Assembly (NCBI GenBank): GCA_028278345.1
Contig: JANQEL010000235.1
Span: 62,001-126,000, forward strand
Origin: Myxococcota bacterium
Lineage (GTDB): Bacteria; Myxococcota_A; UBA9160; UBA4427
Length of the DNA stretch: 64,000 bases
Direction: 5' to 3'
The position numbers were made by a program, and so were the translations under genes. Under the pieces are notes generated by a model that was given only the letters and a program-made list of their open reading frames with translations, had not been told where the DNA came from and made no database searches. Shown here one piece after another: positions 17,716 through 27,057 of this stretch (positions are counted from its first letter, which is position 1; the number at the start of each line of letters is the position of its first letter).

Positions 17716-19020
17716 ATGAGTTCTATGATGCCGCACCCGATCGAACCGGAAGCTGCCCACAAGGTCCTGATCGTCGAGGACGATCTGGCTCACGCGCGAC
17801 TGATGCGAGCGTCTCTCCGGAAGGTTGGTATCGAGTCGGAACATGCAGGCACACAAGAAGCCGCCCTGCGCCTACTACGAGAGTCGGACTACGACGTCGT
17901 CTTGCTGGACATGACCCTTCCAGACGGCGATGGCTTCGAGATTCAGCAGTGGCTCACCGAGAACGCGCTCCCATCCTCGATCGTTTTCGTCACTGCTGAC
18001 GACCTTGCAGAACATGCGGTCAAAGCTGTCCGTGCTGGTGCGGCGAACTACGTCGTCAAACGCCCCGACTATCTCACGCAACTCGTTGAGGCCACGGTCG
18101 AAGCACTCGAAGCGCGTGCCGAACGTGCGGGGACGATCCTCGGCGATTCCAGCAACTCCATCGCCCAGCGAATGATCGGATGGAGCTCCTCGATGGTCGA
18201 AGCCCGGAAGCTGATTGCGGAGTTCGCTCCACAGATGCGCGCCCTCCTCGTTGTTGGAGAGTCTGGCACCGGGCGGTCCGCCGTATCGCGCCTGGTTCAT
18301 TCGGCCTCGAAGCGAACGGGGGCCTTCGTCGTTGCGAACTGCCGTGAGCTCTCAGAGCGGCTGGAAAAGGGTGGTTCGAGCGAAGCTGCTTTCGTCGATC
18401 GCCTGGCCGAGTCGGCAAAGCGGGGGACTCTCGTGCTGGAAGACATCACCGAAGCTTCACAGGCCCTCCAAAGCGGCTTGCTCTCGGCGATCGAGGACCT
18501 TCCCCAGCTCGATGTCCGACTGATCGTAGAGTCCGAGTTCGACCCGGCGATCGATGTCGTGGGGATCGAATTCATGGAAGGTCTGTGGATTCGCCTGAGC
18601 GGTACTCGCATCGAACTCGCTCCCCTTCGCGACCGCAAGGAAGACGTCCGGCCGATCGCCTCCCGCGAGCTGACACGGCTGGGTGCGGAATCGTCGCGAG
18701 GGCGGTTCGATCTCGACGAAGACGCCTGGGCGATGCTCGAGACCCACGGCTGGAACGGCAACGTTCAGGAGCTTCTGGCTTGCATTCGTGCCATCGTGGC
18801 TTCGAGCGAAACGAAGTCGAGTTTCGATCGTTTCGATACTGAGGCCGCGCTACGTGATACCGAGCGCCGGTTTAGCTCCCGCTCACAGCACGATCAGAAA
18901 GAACGCTCACGCCTCAAGGCCGCACTCGATCGCCACGACTGGAATGTCACCGCCACGGCCAAGACGCTCGGCGTCTCGCGTGGCTGGCTGCGACGACGGA
19001 TCGAGTGGTTCGATCTCTAG
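17716..19020 (+). CDS. Response regulator: receiver + degenerate NtrC-type AAA domain + Fis-type HTH
   Basis: KVLIVEDDLAHARLMRASL; LLVVGESGTGRSAVSRLVH; GTLVLEDITEASQ; C-terminal RSRLKAALDRHDWNVTATAKTLGVSRGWLRRRIEW. No GAFTGA. Confidence 0.88.
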   Translation: MSSMMPHPIEPEAAHKVLIVEDDLAHARLMRASLRKVGIESEHAGTQEAALRLLRESDYDVVLLDMTLPDGDGFEIQQWLTENALPSSIVFVTADDLAEHAVKAVRAGAANYVVKRPDYLTQLVEATVEALEARAERAGTILGDSSNSIAQRMIGWSSSMVEARKLIAEFAPQMRALLVVGESGTGRSAVSRLVHSASKRTGAFVVANCRELSERLEKGGSSEAAFVDRLAESAKRGTLVLEDITEASQALQSGLLSAIEDLPQLDVRLIVESEFDPAIDVVGIEFMEGLWIRLSGTRIELAPLRDRKEDVRPIASRELTRLGAESSRGRFDLDEDAWAMLETHGWNGNVQELLACIRAIVASSETKSSFDRFDTEAALRDTERRFSSRSQHDQKERSRLKAALDRHDWNVTATAKTLGVSRGWLRRRIEWFDL

Positions 19021-19327
19021 CCGCCTGAGCGCGGTTTCCCCACCGGTCGTTGCACACCTTCTGCCGCCTGGTTAGCGCCTGACCGTCGACATGAGTCGAC
19101 CTCGACACCGGAGGGCGACGCTCCCGAAGCGCCTCGCTTGTCGGGCTTCGTGCCACTCGAACGGGCCCCGGGCCCACCTGTGACAACGCCGTGAAGCGTG
19201 CCCGCGCGTACACTTACGCCCCATTGTTTCGCCTAGGAGCCCCACCTTTCGTACTCTCTCCCCCTTACCCAGCTGCCGCGACCGAGGGGCCTCCCCCGCC
19301 CCCCGATCGCCCACCCCCAGGCACCCG

Positions 19328-22300
19328 TTGGCAACCGAGTACGCATTCAGCGCCTTTACCCTCGACGTCTCCGCAGGCGAACTTCGCCATCGCGGTGAGG
19401 TCCTCTCCCTCGAACCCAAGGCTTTCGATGTCCTCACCGTGCTCGTGCGCAACCGCCACCGGGTCGTCCCCGTCGATGAACTCCTCACCACCTGCTGGAG
19501 CGATACCTCCGTCGAACGCGGCTCGGTGCACCGCGCCATCTCCCTCCTTCGCAACACCCTCGCGAAGGAGGCCGAGGGCAAGGGCGCCATCCAGACCCTC
19601 GCGCGCAAGGGCTACCGCTTTCGGCTCGATGTCACCGGTGGCGATGTCCCCGAATCCGCACCCACCGCCGCCGCCACACCGCAAACCACCTACGTCGGCC
19701 GCGAAGACATCCTCACCGCTCTCGACGAGCGCCTCGCCCACGCGCTGAACGGCAACGCCGAGTTCGCGCTCCTCCACGGCCCGCCCGGCATCGGCAAGAG
19801 CATGACGCTGGCTCGCCTGGTCGAACGCGCGCGGGCCGGTGGCGCCGTCGTGCTCGAAGGCCACTGCATCGAAGGGCCGGGCGCTTCTCCCTATCGACCC
19901 TGGTCGCGCATGTTACGTGGCTCTCTTGAGAACGAAGGCCCCGCCGCACTGAAGCGCGGCCTGGGCTTCGGTGCCGAAGCGGTGGCCCAGGCCATCCCCG
20001 AGCTCGGCTCGGCCCTCGGCTTCAAGAGCAATCCCGATGCCCCGGGCGATCTCGATCAGGGTGCGCGCTACCGCGTACGCGATGCCATCGCCGACTGGAT
20101 TCGCGATGCCAGCAAGGCTTCGGGCCTCTTGCTCGTGCTCGACGATCTGCACCGGGCCGATCTCGATTCCATTCAGCTCCTCGCGTATCTCTTGCAAGAG
20201 CTGAAGAACGAGCGTGTGCTGCTCGCCACCGCCTATCGCGAGGGGCCGGATGCCGAGCGCATCCACGATGAACTCGATCGCATCGTGGCGCTGCGGCCGA
20301 AGTCGCCCGTGCAGCTGGCCGAGTTTTCGCGCGAAGAGGTCGAGGCCTTCGTGCACGACCGCGCGGGGGAGGGCTTCGGCGAAGCCGAAACGGCGGCGCT
20401 GCTCGATCGCACCGGCGGCAACCCGCTCTTCCTCGAACAACTGCTGCGCTCGCGCGACGCCGGGCGTGAGGGCAGTGGCTCCGATCCGCGTCACGTCGGC
20501 CTGCGCGGTGCCCTGCGCCGCCTGCTCGACGATACGAGCGAACGCTGCAGCGCCCTGCTCGAGTTCGCCTGCCTCTTCGGCCGCGAGTTCGAAAGCGCAA
20601 CACTCGCTGCCGGCCTCGGTTGGTCTCCCACTGAGATCGAAGACGCCCTCGCCGAAGCGTGCGACCTGCGCATCCTCGAGCGCGAGCACGAAGGCTTCGG
20701 CCTGCGCTTCGTGCACGGGCTGATCCCCGAGGTGCTCTTCGCAGAGGTCCCCGCCGCCCGGCGCCCCGCACTGCACCAACGCGTCATCGCGGGCCTGCTC
20801 GCCACCCGCAAGGGCCCACGCGATCGCCTGGGCGAACTCGCCTACCACGCGCAGAGGGCCGCAAGCCTGATCGGCCACGGCGAGGCCTTCGCCCACACCT
20901 TCGAAGCCGCGCGCGATGCCGCGCGCCGCCTCGCCTTCGACGACGCAGTGGGGCACTTCGAACAAGCCCTCGCACTGCCCGCCCCCGCGGAGAACGATCG
21001 CGACTACACGGCCGATCACGCGCGCTGCCTGGTCGAGCTCGGCAATGCGCTCGTGCTGCGCGGCGAAGGGCGCGAAGCCGCGCCGCGCTTCGTCGAGGCG
21101 TGCGAACTCGCGCGCGAACTCGACGATCCCATCATCTTTGCCAGCGCGGCCCTCGGGCCCACCACGGTGGACGAGTACGACGCGGTGGATGCCGACCAGA
21201 TCGCCATCCTGAACGAAGCCGTCGAGCGCCTGGGCGATCGCGACAAGAAGGTGCGCCTCGAACTGCTGATCGGCGTGGCCCGCCTCGGCTACCTGAGCGA
21301 TAGCGAGCGCACGCTTGCGGCCAGCGAAGAAGCGCTGGCGCTCGCACGCGAACTCGACGACGCGAGCCTGCTCTGCGACGCGCTCGTGGTGCGCGCCGAT
21401 GCGCTGGGCTGGACGAACCGCCGCGAAGAGTGCCTGGCGCTGGTGGAAGAAGCCGACCGCCTGGCCCACCGCCGCCCGGTGCCGCCGCTAGTGAAGGGGC
21501 TCGTGCTCCGGCAGGTCGCCTTCGAGGCGTTGGTGCGCGGCGATCGCAGCGCCTACGAACGCCAACTGCGCGAGCTGCACGCCATCGCGCGCACCCATCG
21601 CTTGAGCCTCTTCGATTGGCGGGTCTCGGCCATGAAGACGACGCTCGCTCTCTCTGACGGCCTCTTCGAAGAAGCGCGCAGCATGATCCAGGAGCAGTTC
21701 GAGCAGGGAAAGCACTCGAACCCGAAGCTCGCCCTCAGCATGGCGGCCGTGCAGCTCGCGGTGATTGGCCTCGCGGCAGGCGATCCCGCGCAGGTGGCTT
21801 CGAGCATGAAAGCCTTCCTCGATGCCGCCGAAGGCCTGATCGCCTGGCATTCACCGCTCACCCTCGCACTCGCAAGCAGCGGCCAATTCGAAGAAGCAAA
21901 GCGCGAAGCGGGGCCTCTCGTGCGTTCGAAGTTCGAGCCGCGCCACCGCGACTACCTCCCCATGGTGCTCGCCTGCTTCGCCGATGCCGCGCAGATGATG
22001 GGCGACGAAAAGCTCGCCAAACGCGTGGGCGAAGAACTCGCCGAGCTGCCCGATCGCTTCGTCGTGCTGGGCCTATGCCTCGTGGCCTACGGCTCGGTCG
22101 ATCGCTACCGCGGGCTCTGCGCGGAGGTCACCGGCGATCTCGACGCGGCCATCGACTTCTACCGCAAAGGTCTCGAGGTCGATCACGACATGGGCGCACA
22201 ACCCATGGTGGCGAGCGGCTCCTACGATCTCGGCCGCGCACTCGCCGCACGCGGCAACCCCGAAGACCTCACCGAGAGCGAAGAGCAGCTGCAATTCGCC

Positions 22301-22357
22301 TACTCCCTCGCAAAGGAACTCGGGATGGAGCGGCTGGCGGATCGCATCCGCGGTTGA
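19328..22357 (+). CDS. Winged-helix (OmpR/CadC-type) regulator with AAA ATPase and TPR-like C-terminus
   Basis: AFTLDVSAGELRHRGEVLSLEPKAFDVLTVLVRNRHRVVPVDELL...GSVHRAISLLRNTL (wHTH); LLHGPPGIGKSMTLARLVERA (Walker A). TTG start. Confidence 0.88.
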   Translation: MATEYAFSAFTLDVSAGELRHRGEVLSLEPKAFDVLTVLVRNRHRVVPVDELLTTCWSDTSVERGSVHRAISLLRNTLAKEAEGKGAIQTLARKGYRFRLDVTGGDVPESAPTAAATPQTTYVGREDILTALDERLAHALNGNAEFALLHGPPGIGKSMTLARLVERARAGGAVVLEGHCIEGPGASPYRPWSRMLRGSLENEGPAALKRGLGFGAEAVAQAIPELGSALGFKSNPDAPGDLDQGARYRVRDAIADWIRDASKASGLLLVLDDLHRADLDSIQLLAYLLQELKNERVLLATAYREGPDAERIHDELDRIVALRPKSPVQLAEFSREEVEAFVHDRAGEGFGEAETAALLDRTGGNPLFLEQLLRSRDAGREGSGSDPRHVGLRGALRRLLDDTSERCSALLEFACLFGREFESATLAAGLGWSPTEIEDALAEACDLRILEREHEGFGLRFVHGLIPEVLFAEVPAARRPALHQRVIAGLLATRKGPRDRLGELAYHAQRAASLIGHGEAFAHTFEAARDAARRLAFDDAVGHFEQALALPAPAENDRDYTADHARCLVELGNALVLRGEGREAAPRFVEACELARELDDPIIFASAALGPTTVDEYDAVDADQIAILNEAVERLGDRDKKVRLELLIGVARLGYLSDSERTLAASEEALALARELDDASLLCDALVVRADALGWTNRREECLALVEEADRLAHRRPVPPLVKGLVLRQVAFEALVRGDRSAYERQLRELHAIARTHRLSLFDWRVSAMKTTLALSDGLFEEARSMIQEQFEQGKHSNPKLALSMAAVQLAVIGLAAGDPAQVASSMKAFLDAAEGLIAWHSPLTLALASSGQFEEAKREAGPLVRSKFEPRHRDYLPMVLACFADAAQMMGDEKLAKRVGEELAELPDRFVVLGLCLVAYGSVDRYRGLCAEVTGDLDAAIDFYRKGLEVDHDMGAQPMVASGSYDLGRALAARGNPEDLTESEEQLQFAYSLAKELGMERLADRIRG

Positions 22358-22497
22358 GCTTCGAGACACCGCGGGATGCATCCCACGGTGTTCAAGACGT
22401 GCACGAGTTTGTCGAATTCGCGCACGAACGTTCCACGCTTCCCCGTCGCGAGGCTGTGTAACCTATCTCTCTGCCTCGCAGCTCTGGGAGGAAGCAG

Positions 22498-23529
22498 ATG
22501 GTGAAGCTGCTGTCTACCCCTTTCGTGCCGGCACTCGCGCTGTTCTTGCTCGCCGTATCCCCGGCACATGCCGAAGACACGATCGTCCGCGTCCTGTTTC
22601 GCGATGGCCCCGTGGCGGGCGCGCCCATCGAGATCGTCGACGTGCGCTCCGGAATTGCCGTCGCAACGGGAAAGACCGATCGGCGCGGCAACGCGCGGAT
22701 CACCGGGCTTCAGCAAGAGGGCTTCTACGAAGCGCAAACGCCCAATGGTCGCTTCGTGAGCCAGGCGTTCGAGCGATACTCGTCTCCCGTTCTCCATATC
22801 GTCGACGAACGCGGTCCCCTGCTGGGCGCCGCCGTGAGCGGTGCCTTTCAGGTTGGCGAGGTGCGAAGTGGTGTCGACTTCGTCGAACTCGATCCGCCGG
22901 GGGCGAGCGAAGCGCCCGATCTCGATTCGGGCAAGGGCTCGGTGACGGGCGGCGCGATTCGCGGGCGCATCTTCGGTCCCGAGCTCACGGGCATGAAGCT
23001 GGTGCTCTTTCTCGAGGGTGGGGTCGAGGTGGGTAACGACCACGGGAAAACCCCGCGGACGACGTTCGGCAACATCACCCAAGACGAGAAGGTCGAGTGG
23101 GAGCGCGATCTGGCCTGGGACATCGGTGGCGGTATCGCGATGCCCATCCCGATCCCCGAGTTGCGAGCGTGGGGCGAAATCAAGTTCGCCTTCCACCGCG
23201 AGGAGTTGGATTTCGACTACGAGAGCACCTTCAACGCGGGTCAGGGCGGTGCGCGCGTGCTCGAGCAGAACGTCGACGATATCGACTCCTTCTTGTTCGG
23301 CGTGCAGCTACCCGTGGAAGTCTGGAGGCGTGGCGCGGTGAGTGCGCTCCTCGAAATGGGTATGACGGCACGTATACCCAGCGGCGGTCACGATGCGGAG
23401 GTTCGGTTGGGCGTCGAAAGCAATACGAACCAACGCGTCCACAGTTTCGACCCGAAGAACAGCGTCACCGGGCACATCGGTCTGCGAGTCCAGTACGCCT
23501 ACAGCCTCCTTCCTTCGCTGACTGAATGA
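22498..23529 (+). CDS. Hypothetical secreted, possibly outer-membrane beta-rich protein
   Basis: Signal peptide MVKLLSTPFVPALALFLLAVSPAHAED; C-terminus rich in alternating beta-like segments; directly precedes the caspase gene. Confidence 0.6.
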   Translation: MVKLLSTPFVPALALFLLAVSPAHAEDTIVRVLFRDGPVAGAPIEIVDVRSGIAVATGKTDRRGNARITGLQQEGFYEAQTPNGRFVSQAFERYSSPVLHIVDERGPLLGAAVSGAFQVGEVRSGVDFVELDPPGASEAPDLDSGKGSVTGGAIRGRIFGPELTGMKLVLFLEGGVEVGNDHGKTPRTTFGNITQDEKVEWERDLAWDIGGGIAMPIPIPELRAWGEIKFAFHREELDFDYESTFNAGQGGARVLEQNVDDIDSFLFGVQLPVEVWRRGAVSALLEMGMTARIPSGGHDAEVRLGVESNTNQRVHSFDPKNSVTGHIGLRVQYAYSLLPSLTE

Positions 23530-23540
23530 GGAGCTTCACG

Positions 23541-24596
23541 ATGAAGAATCGTTCGAGACTCATCGGGATACTCATTGCGTCCCAGGCAGCAGCTTGCGTC
23601 GCGACACCCCCCACCTCCCACCTCAGGGAAGACACCTACCTCCACTGGCGCGAACGCGCCGAACGCGGCGAGACCCAGGCGCAGTTCAACCTCGGCTATC
23701 TCCACATGACGGGGCGTGGCGCGGAACGGAGCACCGAGAAGGCCATCTACTGGTATCGCCGCTCGGCCGCACAGGGCCATCGCGCCTCCCGCGAGGCCCT
23801 CGTGGTGCTCGATGCAACGGTGAGCTCGCCCATCCTCGCGCCGGTAGCGATGCCGAAGGCCACGAAGGCGCCGACCGGTGTCGACTTCGGCGATTACTAC
23901 GCACTCATCATCGGCAACAACGGCTACGCGAGCCTGCCGCCGCTCTCGACGGCAGTGCACGACGCCAACGCGCTCGCGGGCCTGCTCTCGAGCCGTTACG
24001 GGTTCAACACCGAGGTGCTCGTGAACGTGACGCGTTCGGAGATCATGCGGGCCTTCGCGCGCTATCGCCGGCTGCTCGGCAAGAATGACAACCTGCTCGT
24101 CTTCTATGCGGGCCACGGGATCGTCGACGACGAAGCCGAAGAGGGCTACTGGCTCGGCGTCGACGGAACCCTCGACGACCCGGCTTCGTGGATTCCCAAC
24201 ACGACCCTGGCCTCCACGCTGCGCGCAATGAAGGCGAAGCACGTGCTCGTGGTTTCGGATAGCTGCTACTCGGGCACGCTCACGCGCGGGATCTCGGCTG
24301 CGAAGAGCAGCGATGCGAAGGCGGTGGCGCGTCTCGCTCGTCGCCGGGCCCGCACGGCGCTCACCTCGGGCGCAAATGAGCCCGTGCGCGATGGTGGCGG
24401 TTCGGGCCATTCGGTATTCGCGCGCTTCCTGATCGGTGCGCTGGCGAACAACGATGAAGTGCTCGATGGCGTGCAGCTCTACGCGAAGCTCCGCAAGGGC
24501 GTCCTGGTGAACTCCCGCCAATCGCCGCAGTACGGCGATATCTCCAATGCGGGCCACGAAGAAGGCGACTTCCTCTTCGTTCCCGTCGCCCAGTAG
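23541..24596 (+). CDS. Caspase-family (C14) peptidase with Sel1-like repeat and lipoprotein signal
   Basis: YALIIGNNGYASLPPL; catalytic His LVFYAGHGIVDD; catalytic Cys VVSDSCYSGTL. Sel1-like ERGETQAQFNLGYLHMTGRGAERSTEKAIYWYRRSAAQGH. N-terminus MKNRSRLIGILIASQAAAC. Confidence 0.88.
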   Translation: MKNRSRLIGILIASQAAACVATPPTSHLREDTYLHWRERAERGETQAQFNLGYLHMTGRGAERSTEKAIYWYRRSAAQGHRASREALVVLDATVSSPILAPVAMPKATKAPTGVDFGDYYALIIGNNGYASLPPLSTAVHDANALAGLLSSRYGFNTEVLVNVTRSEIMRAFARYRRLLGKNDNLLVFYAGHGIVDDEAEEGYWLGVDGTLDDPASWIPNTTLASTLRAMKAKHVLVVSDSCYSGTLTRGISAAKSSDAKAVARLARRRARTALTSGANEPVRDGGGSGHSVFARFLIGALANNDEVLDGVQLYAKLRKGVLVNSRQSPQYGDISNAGHEEGDFLFVPVAQ

Positions 24597-24601
24597 GTGG
24601 C

Positions 24602-24626
24602 GAGCGGCCCCACGAACGGGCCGCTC
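24602..24626. other. Hairpin GAGCGGCCC-(7 nt)-GGGCCGCTC after caspase stop
   Basis: Perfect 9-bp inverted repeat 6 nt after the stop codon; no U-tract on the + strand. Confidence 0.45.
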
Positions 24627-24637
24627 CGCCCAGATTG

Positions 24638-24651
24638 TCACATTCGTGTGA
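24638..24651. promoter_or_regulatory. Palindrome TCACA-TTCG-TGTGA
   Basis: Perfect inverted arms read directly; intergenic. Confidence 0.45.
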
Positions 24652-24717
24652 TCGCGATGGAACGTTTGTGTGTTCGACCCGCGCGAGTCGTCCACCCCGA
24701 CCCCCGACGCGGCGCAG

Positions 24718-24733
24718 TGTGAACGAATTCACA
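24718..24733. promoter_or_regulatory. CRP/FNR-superfamily-like operator TGTGA-N6-TCACA
   Basis: TGTGAACGAATTCACA matches the canonical Crp half-site spacing; about 80 bp upstream of the ATG at 24816. Confidence 0.55.
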
Positions 24734-24815
24734 TTTCATTTCGCTGGCAGAGTGTACTCTCGGTTCTCGAAACGCAGCTCGACCGTCGCGACCCCGCCAG
24801 CGTGAAGGAGTGCCC

Positions 24816-26912
24816 ATGATCAACCCCAGATTCTTCGAACAGATCAAACCGAGCGAGCTGCGGTACGAGGAGTGCGAAGCCAAGCGAAAAGCCATCGAGC
24901 AGGAAACCGGCAAACGCAAAGGCGGAGAACGCGCGTGGCAGGAGATCGATACTCCAGAGCGCTTCATCCACCGGTTGAAGAGCAAGGGCTTTGCGAGCGA
25001 GGCGCGCGAAATCGAGCAGTGGACCGGTGAGGAGCCCCTGGGCTTCGACCCCTTCGAGCGCATTCTCGAAGACAATGAACTCACGAGCGCCACCACGCTC
25101 TACGAGGGTGCGGCGCTGACGCATTCGACCGGTCGGGTGGTGATTCGGGACGGCGCCGGCCGCGTTGCGGGTTACGGCACGGGCTTTCTCGTATCGCCGG
25201 TTCTCCTCCTCACCAACAATCACGTGCTGGAGAGTGCAGCAGAAGCGCGTCCCAGTACGGTCGAGTTCTTCTACTGGGAGGACCGAAAGGGGCGCACGGG
25301 GCAGCGGGTCGAGTTCAAGCTCGACCCCGGTCGCTTCTTCGAGACCGATCGGGGTCTCGACTTCTCGCTCGTCGCCGTCGAGGAACGGAGCGAGAACCGA
25401 AGGCTCAAAGACCTCGGATGGACGCCGCTCATCGGCGATTCGGGCAAGGCGACGGTGGGTGAGGCGGTGAACATCATTCAGCACCCGAGAGGCGAGGATC
25501 AGAAGGTCGTCCTTCGCCAGAACAAGATCCTCGATGTGGTCGGGCATTTCCTCCACTACGAAGCCGATACCGAACCGGGCTCGTCCGGGTCGCCGGTGTA
25601 CAACGTCGACTGGCAGCTGGCCGCACTGCATCACTCCGCGGTACCCAAGCGAAACGAAGATGGCGACATCCTGCTCCGGGGAGATGTCGTCTGGAATGGC
25701 GACCGGGCGTTCATCGATCGGATCCAGTGGGTGGCCAACGAGGGCGTGCGCATCAGCAGCATCGTGGCCGAGCTGCGAGATCGTTCCGGGGATTGGAGTG
25801 CGTCGAAGCAGGCGCTCTTCGAGGGCTGCTTCGAGAACGCGCCCGACTTCGACACGATCCTCCCCGGTGTCGGCCGCCCCCGTGGAACAGGGCCCGATGC
25901 AGGCAGGCGGGGTGATGGCGATGATTCGTTGGCGGCCCTGCTGCGCCGGTTGCTCGGGCGGCTCGGCGAATCGGAGGGCGACGAAGATCGCGGGCTGCTC
26001 GAAGCGGCGATGGATCGCGATTACGACAATCGCGATGGCTTCGACCCGGCGTTCCTCGGCTATGGACGCTTCCGAATCGACCTGCCCGAGCTACGCCAGG
26101 GTTCGACCGAACAGGATGGGACGACTCTCGACTACCACACCTTCACGGTCAGGATGAACCCGGCGCGGAGGTTGGCGCGCTACACCGCGAGCAACATCCA
26201 CGGGCGCAAGCTTCACAACATCCGCCGCAAGGACGGCCGAACGAACTGGGTGTTCGATACCCGAATCCCGTCGAGCGAACAGATCGGAAACGATCTCTAC
26301 AGCAACAACCTGATCGACAAGGGCCACATGGTGCGACGCCTCGACGCCGCATGGGGAAACGATCGCGATCAGGCGATGGCCGGCAACGACGATACGTTCC
26401 ACTACACGAACTCGTCGCCTCAACACAAGCACCTCAACGAAGACGATGAGAGCTGGGCGGGGCTCGAGGATCACTACCTCGACAACGCCCGCGCGGCGAA
26501 CCGAAAGCTCAGCGTCTTCACGGGGCCGGTGTTTCGCGCCGACGATCCCTTGTTCGACAGCCCCGACGGCGAGAGCGCACGCATTCCACGGCAGTTCTGG
26601 AAGATCATTGCGTACCGCTCCGGCGGTCGGATCGTCGCCGACGGCTATCTCCTGAGCCAGCGCGACATCCTGGCCTCCAACATGAACCTCGAGGTACTCG
26701 AGGCCTTCGGTGGAGACGACTTCGGGACGTTTCAGGTATCGATCGCGGATATCGAGGCACTGACGGATCTCGACTTCAGCGATCTGCGCGCCGGTGACAC
26801 GTTCGAGGAGCTCTTCGGTGAGGGCCTCGAGGAGGCGTCGGAACGAGCCGGCGGTCTGGGCCTGGCGCGACAGATCCGGAGCCTGAAGGACATCCGGCTG
26901 GACCGCCGCTGA
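24816..26912 (+). CDS. Trypsin-like serine protease fused to DNA/RNA non-specific endonuclease
   Basis: Protease triad contexts LLLTNNHVLES, LDFSLVAVE, EPGSSGSPVYN. Nuclease SNNLIDKGHMVRRLDAAWG and FHYTNSSPQHKHLN. SD-like AAGGAG precedes the ATG. Confidence 0.9.
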   Translation: MINPRFFEQIKPSELRYEECEAKRKAIEQETGKRKGGERAWQEIDTPERFIHRLKSKGFASEAREIEQWTGEEPLGFDPFERILEDNELTSATTLYEGAALTHSTGRVVIRDGAGRVAGYGTGFLVSPVLLLTNNHVLESAAEARPSTVEFFYWEDRKGRTGQRVEFKLDPGRFFETDRGLDFSLVAVEERSENRRLKDLGWTPLIGDSGKATVGEAVNIIQHPRGEDQKVVLRQNKILDVVGHFLHYEADTEPGSSGSPVYNVDWQLAALHHSAVPKRNEDGDILLRGDVVWNGDRAFIDRIQWVANEGVRISSIVAELRDRSGDWSASKQALFEGCFENAPDFDTILPGVGRPRGTGPDAGRRGDGDDSLAALLRRLLGRLGESEGDEDRGLLEAAMDRDYDNRDGFDPAFLGYGRFRIDLPELRQGSTEQDGTTLDYHTFTVRMNPARRLARYTASNIHGRKLHNIRRKDGRTNWVFDTRIPSSEQIGNDLYSNNLIDKGHMVRRLDAAWGNDRDQAMAGNDDTFHYTNSSPQHKHLNEDDESWAGLEDHYLDNARAANRKLSVFTGPVFRADDPLFDSPDGESARIPRQFWKIIAYRSGGRIVADGYLLSQRDILASNMNLEVLEAFGGDDFGTFQVSIADIEALTDLDFSDLRAGDTFEELFGEGLEEASERAGGLGLARQIRSLKDIRLDRR

Positions 26913-27057
26913 AGCGGGTGGCGCCTCACGGCGGCCTCCCTCGGCGGACGGTGATCGCCGTCACACCCGCGCTCAGGCGTTTGGCCGATGCACCCCCTGA
27001 GCGCGTGTCGGCCCGAGCCTCGGGCTTTGGCACACCCACGCGCGAAGGGAGACGCCA

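Noticed and set aside
19270-19325. C-runs upstream of the wHTH-AAA regulator as another C-loop RNA
   Set aside because: C-runs are irregular and I could not find flanking complementary stems.
19913-21469. 518-aa minus-strand ORF inside the wHTH-AAA regulator
   Set aside because: Antisense to a clear coding frame with motifs; no start context or family signature.
22498-24596. Calling the caspase locus a confirmed anti-phage system
   Set aside because: The caspase carries an export signal and no known sensor/effector domain (NLR, CBASS, gasdermin) was seen in the window.
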